DNA from: Shinisaurus crocodilurus
Lineage: Eukaryota; Chordata; Lepidosauria; Squamata; Shinisauridae
Reading direction: 5' to 3'
DNA length: 64,000 nt
Assembly (NCBI GenBank): GCA_021292165.1
Contig: JAHFWL010000039.1
Span: 620,001-684,000 of the forward strand
In this document: piece after piece, positions 22,509-33,055 of the stretch
How positions within the stretch are numbered: the stretch's first letter is position 1
How the letters are laid out: each line of letters opens with the position of its first letter
Notes under the pieces: model-generated
Told to the model about the DNA's origin: nothing
The model's database searches: none
The model's input: only the letters and a program-made list of their open reading frames with translations
Translations under genes and position numbers: made by a program

Positions 22509-23534
22509 CTATGTTGACCTGCATGCATTTCCTTCTTCCTTGGCTTTCACTTTCAACCTCCATGAGATCCTTTGCAATTTATGAAATGCCCCTCTGCAGA
22601 CAAAAGCATCCTTCAAAGCATCTTGGACCTGCTTGTTCCTCAGGCTGTAGACAAAGGGGGTCATGAGCGGACAAACCACATTGTTGAGAATGGCCACTGC
22701 TTTGTTGAAATTTTGCCCGTCATCCTGCTCTGGTTGGATGTACATAGAGATGCAGCTGCCGTAGGTGATGGAGACCACGGTGAGGTGGGCAGCACAGGTG
22801 GAAAAGGCCTTCTGTCTCCCCGCTGCAGTTGGTATGTGAAGAACAGTAGATATTATCTTTATGTAGGACACAATACTTATAGCTAAAGTTCCTAGTAGAG
22901 AAAAGACAGCAAGGATGAATCCAATCAGCTGCAGGAGATGTGTATCCCCACAGAGAAGATTCATCAGTGGTTTGTTGTCACAGAAGAAATGGTCGATGAT
23001 ATTTGAGCCACAAAATGGAAACTGTATGAAAAGCATCGTTTGGCCAAAAATCATTGCAAACCCTCCAATCCAAGAGATCAGCACCAAATGAGTGCAGAAG
23101 CGTTCGTTCATGATAGTGGTGTAACGTAAGGGGTTGCAGATGGCTATGTATCTATCAAAGGACATCACTGTGAGCAGGAAGAAATCAGTGGTGCCCAAGA
23201 AGAAATAGAAAAAGGACTGGCTTATACACCCGACATAAGAGATTTTTTTCCTGCCGGATGCCAAGTTGATCAAAGCCATTGGGAGGACAGCCGTGGTATA
23301 GCCAATTTCCAAGATGACATAATTCCGGAGAAAGAAATACATGGGTGTCCTGAGGTGGAAATCTGTGAGAGTGATGAAAATAATGAGAATGTTTCCCATT
23401 ATAGTCATCAGGTACATGACTAGGAAAAGTACAAAGAGAAACAGCTCTAGTTTGCGGTTCTCAGTGAATCCTAGAAGTAAGAACTCCCTGATCTTGGTAC
23501 GGTTCTCCAAAAAGTCTTGTTTTTCATGATCCAT
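22509..23534 (-). CDS. class II olfactory receptor (family 6-like), intact
   Basis: A 341-residue seven-transmembrane odorant receptor, expected at the ciliary membrane of olfactory neurons and coupled to Golf. OR hallmarks are in order: N-glycosylation site N11-R-T, GN in TM1 (47-48), PMYFFL (64-69), C103, MSFDRYIAIC (124-133), ECL2 cysteines 175/185/195, KAFSTCAAH (242-250). The TM7 motif reads PMTPFVYSLRN: the usual N of NPxxY is T292. The C-terminal tail is about 25 residues longer than usual for ORs. The ATG at 23,534-23,532 immediately follows a pyrimidine-rich AG on the minus strand, a likely acceptor for the single coding exon. It is the only OR here on the minus strand. Family 6-like is my reading of the motifs, not a search result. 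Confidence 0.95.
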   Translation of the reverse strand: MDHEKQDFLENRTKIREFLLLGFTENRKLELFLFVLFLVMYLMTIMGNILIIFITLTDFHLRTPMYFFLRNYVILEIGYTTAVLPMALINLASGRKKISYVGCISQSFFYFFLGTTDFFLLTVMSFDRYIAICNPLRYTTIMNERFCTHLVLISWIGGFAMIFGQTMLFIQFPFCGSNIIDHFFCDNKPLMNLLCGDTHLLQLIGFILAVFSLLGTLAISIVSYIKIISTVLHIPTAAGRQKAFSTCAAHLTVVSITYGSCISMYIQPEQDDGQNFNKAVAILNNVVCPLMTPFVYSLRNKQVQDALKDAFVCRGAFHKLQRISWRLKVKAKEEGNACRST

Positions 23535-23725
23535 CTGCTGGAAAAATATTTGGGGGAAATTAGGATTAATGATTTAAAAACCCAAGAACTACTGGAGCAG
23601 TCCAAGGAACCATCTAGCTGAGCATCCTATATTGTATATTGACCAACTACAACTGGGCAAGCCCACAAGCAGGGGATTGATACAGCTGCTGTCATCCTTT
23701 GTTTGCCACCCGGTAAGTGATGCAC

Positions 23726-23922
23726 CTAGGAACATAGGAAGCTGCTTTGTACTAAGTCTGACCATATAGCCCAGTATTGGTCCATCTAGCCCAGTATTGG
23801 CAACATGAACTGGCAGCGGCTCTCCAGGTTTTCTCCAACCCTGCCTGGAGATCCCAGGGATTGAACCTGGGATGTTTTGCACACAATACATGTGCTCTTT
23901 ACCACTGAGCTACAGCTCCTCT
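23726..23922 (-). mobile_element. SINE2-type tRNA-derived SINE
   Basis: Nearly full-length antisense copy. It runs from tail 'aacataggaagctgctttgt' through the 'ggctctccag' body to the inverted head: B box 'gggattgaacctgggat', A box 'accactgagctaca'. An antisense CR1 scrap (about 23,590-23,725) precedes it. Confidence 0.85.
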
Positions 23923-23943
23923 TCTAAATTAAAATATTTCAAT

Positions 23944-24010
23944 CTCCCCATCAGGGAATCAATCCCCTGTCCTGCATGACAGGCAAGGATACTCACCACT
24001 ATACTGTCAA
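23944..24010 (-). tRNA. tRNA-Asp(GTC) pseudogene
   Basis: The minus strand reads like tRNA-Asp: 'agtatagtggtgagtatcc' (D arm, A box), anticodon stem and loop 'gcctgtcatgcagg' with GTC, and T arm 'attgattccctgatgggga'. The 5' acceptor strand does not pair with the 3' strand, and the T loop has a TTG where TTC is usual. I call it a pseudogene or a solitary tRNA-derived retrocopy. Confidence 0.7.
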
Positions 24011-24014
24011 ATAA

Positions 24015-24190
24015 CTGCCCAATGGCTCACAGCCATTGACAGACTTGATCACCTTCATGAATTTGTCTAATCCCCTTGTAAGGCAACCAACACCACTGTG
24101 CACCCAGGCACATCTTATGGCAGCAAATTGCATAATTTAATTGTAAGTCCTGAGTCTTCTCCCAATAAGTTTCACTGGGAGATCCCAATT
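24015..24190 (-). mobile_element. CR1 LINE fragment, diverged
   Basis: Antisense blocks 'catgaatttgtctaatcccc' and 'agtttcactgggagatccca' match other CR1 copies loosely. Confidence 0.6.
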
Positions 24191-24193
24191 CTA

Positions 24194-24250
24194 GTGTTAT
24201 GAATCTACTATCTACTTTCTAGTGTTATGAATCTACTATCTACTTTCTGT
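24194..24250. repeat. 29-bp tandem duplication, two units
   Basis: A unit including 'agtgttatgaatctactatc' occurs twice head to tail at the CR1 end. Confidence 0.8.
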
Positions 24251-24257
24251 ATACTCA

Positions 24258-24365
24258 ATTCCTCAGTTTGGGTCCAAATTTAGTCATACTTAGAGTAGAC
24301 CGACTGAAATCAATGGCCTTGATTTCAATAGTCTACATATGTGTGACTAAATCTGGATCCACCCC
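24258..24365. mobile_element. palindromic MITE, shortened copy
   Basis: Arms 'catacttagagtagac' and 'gtgactaaatctggatcca' belong to the family at 13,597; the centre is deleted. Confidence 0.5.
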
Positions 24366-24819
24366 CCCCTTTTGTTTAAAAACAACAACAAAACAAAACA
24401 TTTATCATACTCCCATTTGTTGTTTTTCTTAAAAACCTCAAGCATTTTAGCCTTTCCTCATAGCAATAAAACTAGAAACACTTTATAAAGATATATTGGC
24501 ATCCCATTCCTGAACAAGTTTACTTACTCAGAAGGTAAGTCTTTCCATGTTCAGTGAGGTTTATTACTTGGTAAGGGTGAGTTGTTTAAAAACTGCAATG
24601 GAGAACTTAGATTACAACAACACTAAAAGCAGGACAGACTTTTTAAGTCTGGCCTTCTCTATTTGCAGACTTCTTTCCCTCCTTGAATTGTGTTGTGCCA
24701 CCATCTCTTTCAGCTTTGAAGAATGGCTGTGCAAATACTTTTGGCTTCCCTCAAAATCCATCAGATGTTATGCTGGTGTAGAAGAAACCCTCAAGTGCAT
24801 TTCAAATTTTGCTTTCACT

Positions 24820-24955
24820 CAGGGGTGAGCTACTTCTGGCCCTCCAGATGCTTTGTCTGGCAAGTCTCGTCAGCCCTAGCCAGCACAGCTAATGGTGAGT
24901 GAGGGTGGGAGTTGTAAGCCAAAACATCCGGAGAGTCACAAGTTGCCCACCCTCT
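24820..24955. mobile_element. hAT-type MITE, diverged
   Basis: Matches 12,066-12,212 in layout: 'caggggtgagctacttctgg' at the left, inverted 'cacaagttgcccaccct' at the right. I could not fix a TSD. Confidence 0.6.
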
Positions 24956-25048
24956 ACTTTTGGTGAAATGTATGGCCAGTGTTAGTTATGTAACAAAGTG
25001 TTGTACGTAAAATTGACAATTTATTGTTACTGATAGGTGTATTCTAAA

Positions 25049-25274
25049 TAGTGGTGAAATACGAACCTTGGGGGGGGGCGCCTCTCCTCTCCGTGCAGCC
25101 CCCCCAATGCCCGATTCTCCGCAGTGCGGAGGGGCTCTCTGCCCGCTCGCCACGCGGACTGAGCAGCAGAGGACTGCGCGGCGTGGCAAGGTATGCCTGC
25201 GAATATCGGGGGGCTGCGAGCGGGGCCAATTTCAGCCTCGCTCCAGCCCCCCAATATTCGCAGTGACATCCCTA
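25049..25274. mobile_element. CpG-rich DNA element, short copy
   Basis: A sharply GC-rich block bounded by 'gtggtgaaatacgaacc' and, inverted, 'ttcgcagtgacatccct'. It resembles the terminal segments of the larger CpG-rich mosaics at 53,063-54,362 and 54,750-55,527. Confidence 0.6.
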
Positions 25275-25308
25275 AAAAGCAGTGGTGGGCAGAAGATAGA
25301 GAGGCACA

Positions 25309-25671
25309 CACACAAATGCTTCTCTATTTGTGTAGATTCCCATCACTTACCTGTACACTCAATTGCTCACATTTGCCCTCAGTTGCTCTCACTGATACCG
25401 AGTAGCCAAATCCAGTTGGCTGTAAATTTAATTATTTTATTCATTAATTTAGTTTTCAATGGACTTTTGACAAATACTTGAGTGGTAGAAGGGAAAGGTT
25501 GTTTTCACATTTATTGTAAAGGCAACCTAAGATAAGTTTTAGCCACAATTTACAACCAGCATCATAACATTACATAATAGCAGAAGACATTTTTACAGAT
25601 ATAAAATGTTTTTTTTAAAAAAAAAATAAAGCCAGGTTATCTATCCCCTTACTAAGTTACCAGTGGTGTCC
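25309..25671 (-). mobile_element. LINE 3' end, copy A
   Basis: Nearly the same sequence as 31,395-31,762. There it lies downstream (minus strand) of a LINE ORF C-terminus, so I read both as 3' ends of the same LINE family. Copy A lacks the coding part. Confidence 0.6.
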
Positions 25672-25679
25672 ACTTGTAG

Positions 25680-26950
25680 ATCTCTGGATGGCTTGCAGTG
25701 GATTAGCAAGGGTTTCTGACTCCCAATTATTTAACAATATCAACAACAAAAATGGGGGGCCTTGGGGTGTCATAAATTATGCTACTGAAACAAAGGAAGT
25801 TGGGGGGGAGGAACGGATTTCTGTGAAAGGATTGTGAGCTCAGTTCTGCTAGGAAACACAATTGACTTGGATGTTTATGTGCTCACAGTAAAGAACAAAG
25901 TAGACCCCAAAAGCCTAAAATCTATCCATCCCTCCTGTAAAAGGTATTGGCTGAATTTGTGGAGTGCAGCCATTTGTATTACATATTCTTATATCCTTTT
26001 TCTGTCTTCTTGTGATGCTTCTTGATTAAAGTCATTAATATACAATGTCTGGGTTTCTTATTTGATGTTAAGATGTATCTGTGATGCAGCTGATGAACAA
26101 TCCCTGTTGTTAGAATGAAAAACAGTGGTCTTTATCTCAAGCGACATTGCTGCATCTCAAACTAATGCTGTATAAATGAATACTAGATGATCACAAGAAC
26201 AGTCAGGAATTTCCTTTCAATGCCCACACTGACAGAAAGATATGTAAATGCTCTTCCAGTGATCTTTTCCAAATATTTTAGTAGAATAGCTAGTTTTGTG
26301 GACTGATTTCTTAGACTTTAAGCTGCCACAAGAAGCTTTGCTGTTTAACAACACCTCAGTTGTTGTTGTTGTTGCATTATCACAGCCATCCACATGACTG
26401 GACCATCCACCAAGCAATGCCTGATTAATCAATCCATGTGATCCAAAGTAGGAAAGTTCCTGTAAAGCTACATCTTCCTCCAGGGGTGGGAAATCCTCCC
26501 TAAACCTGGGGTAAAACTACTTCTGAGTCCCAAAGATTATTGAGCCTTTTCTGTTTCCAGTTACTGTGTTGTTTTTTTTTCTTCTCAGCAGGTACATGCC
26601 AAATGTAGTCGAACCCTGGGCCAGTACACATGCAATCACTGAGAGGCTTCCTGTGTTGTGTTGTCTTGTCTTCTTAAAGCTTACCTTGCAAGTTATGCAG
26701 TGCCTTCCACATTGTTGGTGTGTTGGCTCCAGTGTAAAGTGTTTTTTTTTTGGGGGGGGGGGGGGCATTTGTGAATAATTTTCTCTCCAGTATGCCATTT
26801 TTGAAACATCACTGAGCTCATATATAGCAACCTTGTTTGCTGATCTGGGTAGCTCATTATAGGTTCCCAGGAGATCTGTGTGCTATGAATAAGCACTTGC
26901 TAATTTAGCCCAGTTCTCTTTCATTTTCATTTCCACTATTCTTGATAATC
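25680..26950. other. non-coding, no gene seen
   Basis: Contains a GTT run near 26,358 and a T/G-run near 26,742-26,765. No exon or repeat end defined. Confidence 0.45.
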
Positions 26951-26959
26951 AATAGGTAG

Positions 26960-27178
26960 AGTGAAATGAAAAGGCAGTAGGGTGTTACATATAAAGCAGA
27001 GAGGTCTAGGTTTAAATCCCCACTTAGCCCTGAAACACACTGGGTGACCTTCGGCCAGTCACTCCCTCTCAGCCTAACCTACCTCACAAGGTTGTTGTGA
27101 AGATAGAATGGTGAGGGAACCATGCATGACACCCTGAGCTTCTTCGAGTGGGATAAAGAAAAGTTACAGCTCAACAAC
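26960..27178 (+). mobile_element. MIR/L2-type SINE
   Basis: B-box-like 'ggtctaggtttaaatcccca' is followed by 'gtgaccttcggccagtcact', 'cctaacctacctcacaaggt' and an L2-like tail 'gagcttcttcgagtgggata'. Better preserved than the copy at 5,955. Confidence 0.65.
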
Positions 27179-27380
27179 ATTGCCTTAAGATCCATCACTG
27201 AAACCTAAGGGTGCTTTAAAAAAATATATAAAATAAAATAGCCATCAGAGTCAAATTTGTAGATGTCGGAAATTTTAAAAGTCAGATTTGAAATGTTTGA
27301 ATTTGTCCAACATTTCATTTTAGCTATCAGTTAATCTCTGTTTATCATTGCGTGGCACTGGCATTGCTCCTGGAATTGTG

Positions 27381-27424
27381 AGATAGATAGACAGAGAGAC
27401 AGAGAGACAGACAGAGGATAGAGG
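27381..27424. repeat. GATA/GACA-rich simple repeat
   Basis: Directly precedes the Ngaro-like remnant. Confidence 0.8.
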
Positions 27425-27463
27425 ATGGAGGCCAGTTCGTGTGCTCGTGTGTGGGCACAGTAT

Positions 27464-28265
27464 CAGGACCGGTGCAGGGCAGTTTGGCGCCCTAGGCTAC
27501 ATTATATTTAGCGCCCCCCCCCTCGTGCCGTGGGGGGGGCTCCGGAAAGCAGCCCTGCTCTGCAACCTCCACCGGACACCCCCCCCGCACGCTGCCGCTG
27601 CCGCCCCCCCACCTACCTTCCCAGTCCAACGCCTCCTCCGAAAAGGGACCCCCGCGCTCTGTTTTTCGCCGGGGGAAACCAGAGCAACAGGGCTGTTTAA
27701 GCCCTGTTGCCCTGGTACTTCCCGCCAAAACAGAGCGCGGACGGGGCTCCAGAAACAGCACGGAGAAGGTAAGTGTCGGGGGGGGGAGGCGGCGCGGAGG
27801 AGAGTTGAAGCGAAGCGAGGGGGGGAGGTGGCGCGGGGGGGGAGGTGGCACGAGGGGGGGAGGCGGCGCAGAGGCGAGGCGAGGTGGGGGGGAGGTGGCG
27901 CAGAGGCGAAGCGAGGCGAGGCGAAGCGAGGCGAGGCGAGGTGGGGGGAGGCGGCGCGGGGGGGGAGGCGGCGCGGGGGGGGAGGCGGCGTGGGGGGGGG
28001 AGGCGGCGTGGGGGGGAGGCGGGGGGAGGCGGCGCAGAGGCGAAGCAAGGCGAGGTGGGAGGCGGCGCGGAGGCGAGGCAAGGTAGGGCAGACTCGGCCC
28101 CACCACTACTCCGGGCGCACTTACCTGGCTTTCTCGGAGAGGAGGGCGGGCGGGCAGGCAGGGCAGGAGCGCGCCGGCAGCGAAGAGGAGTGCAGCGCTC
28201 TGCGCCCTCTTCCGCTACGCGCCCTAGGCAACCGCCTAGTTGGCCTAGCGGTAGCGCCGGCCCTG
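27464..28265. mobile_element. 802-bp GC-rich hAT element with 8-bp TSD
   Basis: Terminal CAGGACCGGTGC and inverted GCGCCGGCCCTG are flanked by a perfect 8-bp TSD CACAGTAT (27,456-27,463; 28,266-28,273). Inside are a foldback near 27,680-27,725 ('agcaacagggctgtttaag') and a long purine-rich tract of reiterated 'ggaggcggcgcgggg' (27,780-28,085). With the TSD it adds 810 bp, a multiple of three, so the host frame stays open across it. No transposase. Confidence 0.9.
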
Positions 28266-28798
28266 CACAGTATGGTATTCTGGGCAGCACGGAGAGCTGC
28301 TAAGTCAGGCCTCAGATCTCAGCTTGGGATTGATCGACTGGCTGACATCCAGTGGTTGGGTCAGCATGGAATGCAGTGGCTGAGCCTCCTACCCACATTA
28401 TTCCAGTCTGGCCTGGTTGGCCTGCCCCCGCAAAGGCTGGTGTTGCATTTGGGGGGAAACGATTTAGGCTTGCTCAACGGCAAAGCCTTGCTATTGCAAG
28501 CATCCGCAGACCTTGCGTTTATACAGCAGTGTTAGCCGGGAGTCCAGATTCTCTGGTCTCATATTTTGCTGCGCTTCTGTTGGCGGGGTGATGACGCTGA
28601 CCCCAGAGGCTTAAACAGAGCGGGTAGGAAAGTGAATAGAGAAATTTACAGGGGCCTTGGAGGGATAGGCTTTGCAATTCCTCATCCCGTGATATCCTTG
28701 GCCCGGAGGGAGCTGTACCGGCCAGATGGGGTGCATTTGTCCGATGCTGGGAACAATTTGTTTCTCATGGATCTGTGAAGGGCCTGCTGGAATTTATT

Positions 28799-28947
28799 CA
28801 TAGATTTCATAGATCCTAGAGTTGGAAGGAGCCTACAAGGCCATCGAGTCCAACCCCCTGCTCAATGCAGGAAACTAGAGGAGGGGTCTCCCATCCAAGT
28901 AATAACCAGGCCTGACCCTGCTTAGCTTTCCACGCTCAGACAAGCTC
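28799..28947 (-). mobile_element. 5S-headed SINE with CR1-like tail, copy 2
   Basis: Very similar to the copy at 10,027-10,194, with a shorter 5' head. It sits inside the Ngaro-like remnant, so it is younger than that element. Confidence 0.78.
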
Positions 28948-29034
28948 GTGGCAGGTGGGGGAGAGGAGACTAAGCAGAGGCTTGTCTTTCTCTGTGGCAT
29001 GTAATGATGTAAGTGCGGGAACAGGCATTTTTCA

Positions 29035-29210
29035 TTTCATTTATTTCATTTCTATACCGCCCCACAGCCGAAGCTCTCTGGGCGGTTCACAATAGTTTAT
29101 ACATAAGAACAACAATAAAAGCATACAAAATAGTTTAAAAGATTAAAAACCAAATTTAAAAACACAGTTTAAAATAGCAATCCAAAGCTAATAAAACTGA
29201 GCCTACAGGT
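29035..29210 (-). mobile_element. LINE 3' end inserted in the Ngaro-like remnant
   Basis: 'ttctataccgccccacagcc' and 'ctctgggcggttcacaa' followed by an A-rich stretch is the antisense of a common CR1/L2-type 3' terminus. Confidence 0.5.
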
Positions 29211-29248
29211 GACAATCCCCCCCCCCTGCTATTCCAAGCTCCTAACTA

Positions 29249-29292
29249 TTAGCTGGGGTAGGGTTCATTGAGTGGGGTAGGGTTCATTGAGC
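29249..29292. repeat. short tandem duplication
   Basis: A roughly 20-bp phrase ('gagtggggtagggttcatt') is present twice. Confidence 0.75.
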
Positions 29293-29774
29293 AGCCGATG
29301 GCACCTTTTAGGTGACTGGTGAGACCCGAGGCTCTCCACACTGGGTTTTGTGGCTCGGTTGTGGGAGATAAGGATCGCCTTTGAGGCCGACTTACCTCAC
29401 CCGCATCGAAGTTTCACATCGAGTTGGTGACAGTGGGAAGGACCATGGTGGTGTAAAACTGGGGGTGGCGAGTTGCAGCACCACCCCTCATGGTTGGATG
29501 TATTTGCCCGGGAACACCTCCACTGGCCAATGGACGGTTTAGTTAGTACCTACACTTCTTCTCTTTGCAGATCTTTCATTATTCAATAAATGTGGCCCTA
29601 ATTTTATACCATATTTTGTGTCTCGACTTTTTATTTCCCCCTTTACATGCGCAATTGTCAAGGTCATCTCTCTCCCCTTTGGAGTTAAGCACAATAACTT
29701 TTCCTTTAATCACAGGCTTTTATTATGCTAAATATAATATATTTAATATACAAAATATAAATATAATGTCAATA

Positions 29775-30105
29775 TCTTCACACAGCACATGGTTCAACTA
29801 TGGAAATCACTTCCACAAGATGTAGCGATGGCCACCAATTTGGATGGCTTTAAAAGGAGATTGGAGAAATTCACAGAGGAGAAGGTTATCAATGGCTACT
29901 AGTCCTGATGGCTATATGCTACCCCCAGTATCAGAGGCAGTATGCCTATTTACCCCAGTTGCTGGGGAACATGGGCGGGAGGGTTCTGTTGCACTCATGT
30001 CCTGCTTGTGGGATCCCATGGGCAGCTGGTTGGCTACTGTATGAACAGAATGCTGGATGGGATGGATCCTTGGTCTGATCCAGCACAGCTCTTGTTATGT
30101 TCTCA
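29775..30105 (+). mobile_element. CR1 LINE 3' end, sense orientation
   Basis: The only clear forward CR1 copy: 'gatggccaccaatttggatg' through 'gctactagtcctgatggcta' to 'ggtctgatccagcacagctc' and a final 'ttatgttctca'. Its reverse complement matches the antisense copies. Confidence 0.85.
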
Positions 30106-30109
30106 AAGT

Positions 30110-31390
30110 GTAAGCAAGCGAAACTGGCTGTAGGTTACAAATTAAGCACTTTACAGAAATCAGTGACAATTTATTTATTTGTTTATTATATTTATTAACT
30201 TGTCTGTAGTGATGTACATGTACCGGGGGGGGGGGTGCCTCGCTTCGCCTCTCTGCCATGTTGTTACCCACAGAAATGCCCTTGGGAATGTTGCTACATC
30301 ACACAAGTAAAAGAGGGCTATATAAAGAAGATGGAGTAGACCCCATGTACCTGTGGGCAGTGGGGGAGCTCAAACAGTTTTCCTTGCTTGGAAAATTGGC
30401 TGAAACATGCATTGCAGCTGGGCCAATATCAGCAGCCATCTTTCTCTCCAAAAGAATGCCCCAAGAATGACAATACTTCATGATAAAGTGTAGTTCCCAC
30501 TGTGACATTCTCTCTCTCCAGATTCTATGGGAATGTTGCTGTAGTCCTCCTGAAGGCAGCCAAGCTATTGCTTAAAGTGGTGGCAAATCAGTTCCTTCTG
30601 TAAACACACATACAACCAAAGAAGCAACCTTGTCTTTAAAGGTAAGCCCATCCCCATGCAAAGGTTCTGAGAATTCACCCACCCACCCCTAAAAGTCATT
30701 GATATTGCCCTCACATTCACAAGAGATCCCATGAAAGTTGGGGGTGAGACTTCATCCTGATCTTTAAAAACAACAACAACAACAACAAACATTTGATTCC
30801 ATGTCGGTCTATAAAATTTAGAATTGAAATTCTTTTCTTAGTTTTCTGATCAATTAAGGTTACTAGAAGTCAAAACTAGTAAAGAGGTTTAATAAGTTTC
30901 TTCCTGAAGTTTCTTCCCTAGAAAATTAATTAGCGGGTTGATAATAACTAAGAGTCAAATTCTGGTCTTTGGTGGCATCTCAACTGAGATTTTTTTGTTT
31001 GCTTGGTTGGTTTTGTTATTGTTTTTTGTTAATGAAGTTAATGAGTATAGTTGGAACTTGGGAACTAATCAGTTTCTATAAAAGGAAGTCTGAGGTTAAT
31101 TATTTCACAAAGTTTCCTTCAATCCTTTTATGTAATCATCTTTCTGTAAAAGTTAGTATGAAACAAATTCCAAAGGTCCTGTGCAAAATCCCCCAACTTA
31201 AACATGAATTTGCAGAAACTTTCATTTTAAATTGACATCTCTTTCCAGCTATTTTCTCATCTCTATTTATTTTTGGGGGACATGCTTTCTTTGGGACTGA
31301 AATAAAACTACTCACCATGTTTCACAAATATTTCTGACACTCTCTCAAAAATCACTTTTATGGGTTTTTTTTCCCAATACTCATGCCCTC
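30110..31390. other. non-coding; CpG-rich stub at 30,207-30,245
   Basis: A scrap ('agtgatgtacatgtaccggg') resembles the terminus of the CpG-rich elements. An AAC run lies near 30,768-30,790. No gene seen. Confidence 0.45.
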
Positions 31391-31394
31391 TCCC

Positions 31395-32136
31395 CCACAT
31401 GCACACACACAAATGCTTCTCTATTTGTGTAGATTCCCATCACTTACCTGTACACTCAATTGCTCACATTTGCCCTCAGTTGCTCTCACTGATACCGAGT
31501 AGTCAAATCCAGTTGGCTGTAAATTTAATTAATTTATTCATCAATTTAGTTTTTAATGGACTTTTGGCAGAGTGGTAGAAGGGAAAGGTTGTTTTCACAT
31601 TTATTGTAAAGGCAACCTAAGATAAGTTTTAGCCACAATTTACAACCAGCATCATAACATTACATAATAGCAGAAGACGTTTTTACAGATATAAAATGTT
31701 TTTTTTAAAAAAAAATAAAGCCAGGTTATCTATCCCCTTACTAAGTTACCAGTGGTGTCCACAAGGGCCTCCTTAATCTAGCCAAGTTAGTCATGCTGGA
31801 TTTGTCTGTATTTGAAAGTAAAAATCTTATTTTGTCCAGATCTGTAAAATTAGCAATCAGAGCCAGGAATCTCAATAAATGTCTATCTCTGGGGACTTTG
31901 TATAGTTTACCATGTAGGACATAATGTACGGTGTCCTCCACTGTCTGATCTCCACAGCTACATAGGCGAAACTCTCTGGGGATATTTTTAAATCTTGAGT
32001 GGTGGAAGGAGAAAAAGGAGTGGCTGCCACAGACAGTTAGGATGTGTTGATTGGGGCTAGGAGCAGTAGCCAGTGCCAGCAGCAATGGTGGTGCCAAAGG
32101 AGAGCCAACAAGAGTTGAAGTAAATGTAAATATCAC
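31395..32136 (-). mobile_element. LINE ORF C-terminus plus 3' end, copy B
   Basis: On the minus strand an open frame (32,136 to 31,741) contains a C-x-C...H-x4-H-like cluster (RLCSCGDQTVEDTVHYVLH), a pattern often found after LINE reverse transcriptases. The same strand then runs into the sequence shared with 25,309-25,671. I read it as a 5'-truncated LINE; clade not assigned. Confidence 0.55.
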
Positions 32137-32139
32137 AGC

Positions 32140-33055
32140 TCAATCAGCCTGTGAAAAAATAAAAGCACAATGTTCAATACATCTGGACCAGAAGTGAACA
32201 GCAGAGAGTAGCGCCTACATGCCTGGAAGCCTGGGTCAGGGTCCTGATGAACAGGAAAATTGTAAAACTGTTGCTGAGATGAGGGCCAACTTTCATAGGT
32301 GCATGTGTCTTCTTATGATTGCACAATCAAGACACACTTGACTGAAGGCTTATCAGAAGAGTCAATAGTGCAGAGTGTCCTTCTACAAGGAGCCAGTAGA
32401 GGGGCCCCAGTGATGCTTCCTGGGTGGTTTAAACTTTACTTTAGGCTGCTACCCAAAGGATTCTGGTTTCAGAGCAAATGAAGGTTAATACTACCTGAGG
32501 ACGATTTCCCCAGATACCTTTATATAAACCTTGCCTGGTTGATATCTCATTCTATAGAGAGGGTGAAGAAGGCAAGATATTCAGCCATGGTAAGACTGAA
32601 GGACTCAGACAAATGTGTTTCATTTATTTTCTCCAGGTTCTTGATTTGGTCATGGGAAGAATACCATGGCATTTCAAGTGGGCTAGGCATGTGATGTTGA
32701 TTTTTTTTTCTATGCATGCATATATTTTATGCTTCTCTAAAACAGATTCAAGGCAATTTGCAATGCAAAATAAATATGAATAAAAATGGTGGTAGATGTA
32801 TAGATGGTTCAGTACAGCAAATTTGTATCTGCTTTCTGAGAAGTAGATGCAACTACTGTGATACATTTCTGGGAAAAGGCATGCAGAGAATACAACATTG
32901 GTTGGATTTCTTGTGCACTCCCATATGGGATGTGGTAGGTCCTTATCTGAGCTTGTACTTTTGGAACAGAGGGCAGGAGGGCTGTTTTAATTAGATTTCT
33001 TCTAAATTGTGTATTTTTTTTTGTCTGCTTATTCTTCTGCAACGAAAAATTGGCC
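32140..33055. other. 5' flank of OR pseudogene, nothing else recognised
   Basis: The last 60 bases resemble the flank upstream of the paralogue at 38,576 ('aattggccatgg' and preceding T-rich sequence). This shows the duplication extends upstream of the coding exon. Confidence 0.5.

Larger units (their letters stand above)
27430..29640 (+). mobile_element. Ngaro-like retroelement remnant with SGNH-hydrolase frame
   Basis: One forward frame carries three SGNH-hydrolase blocks in order: block I GHS (at 27,453-27,461), block III HLGGNDLG (about 28,448-28,471), block V PDGVHLSDAGN (about 28,723-28,755). SGNH domains are established components of vertebrate Ngaro/DIRS-group tyrosine-recombinase retroelements. 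The frame is split after GHS by a hAT element, has one internal TAG (28,533-28,535) and ends TGA at 28,776-28,778. A 5S-headed SINE and a LINE 3' end interrupt the downstream part. The assignment of 29,210-29,640 to the same element is inferred. No reverse transcriptase or recombinase remains. Confidence 0.7.

Noticed and set aside
27492..28303. long proline/arginine/glycine-rich frames on both strands
   Set aside because: They come from reiterated purine-rich GC sequence inside the hAT element; no start context or motif.
27441..28535. 364-codon open frame as a host gene
   Set aside because: It is an Ngaro-like SGNH frame read through an inserted GC-rich hAT element; terminal repeats and TSD are clear.
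25309..31762. segmental duplication of 25.3 and 31.4 kb
   Set aside because: Similarity is limited to one LINE 3' end; the flanks do not match.
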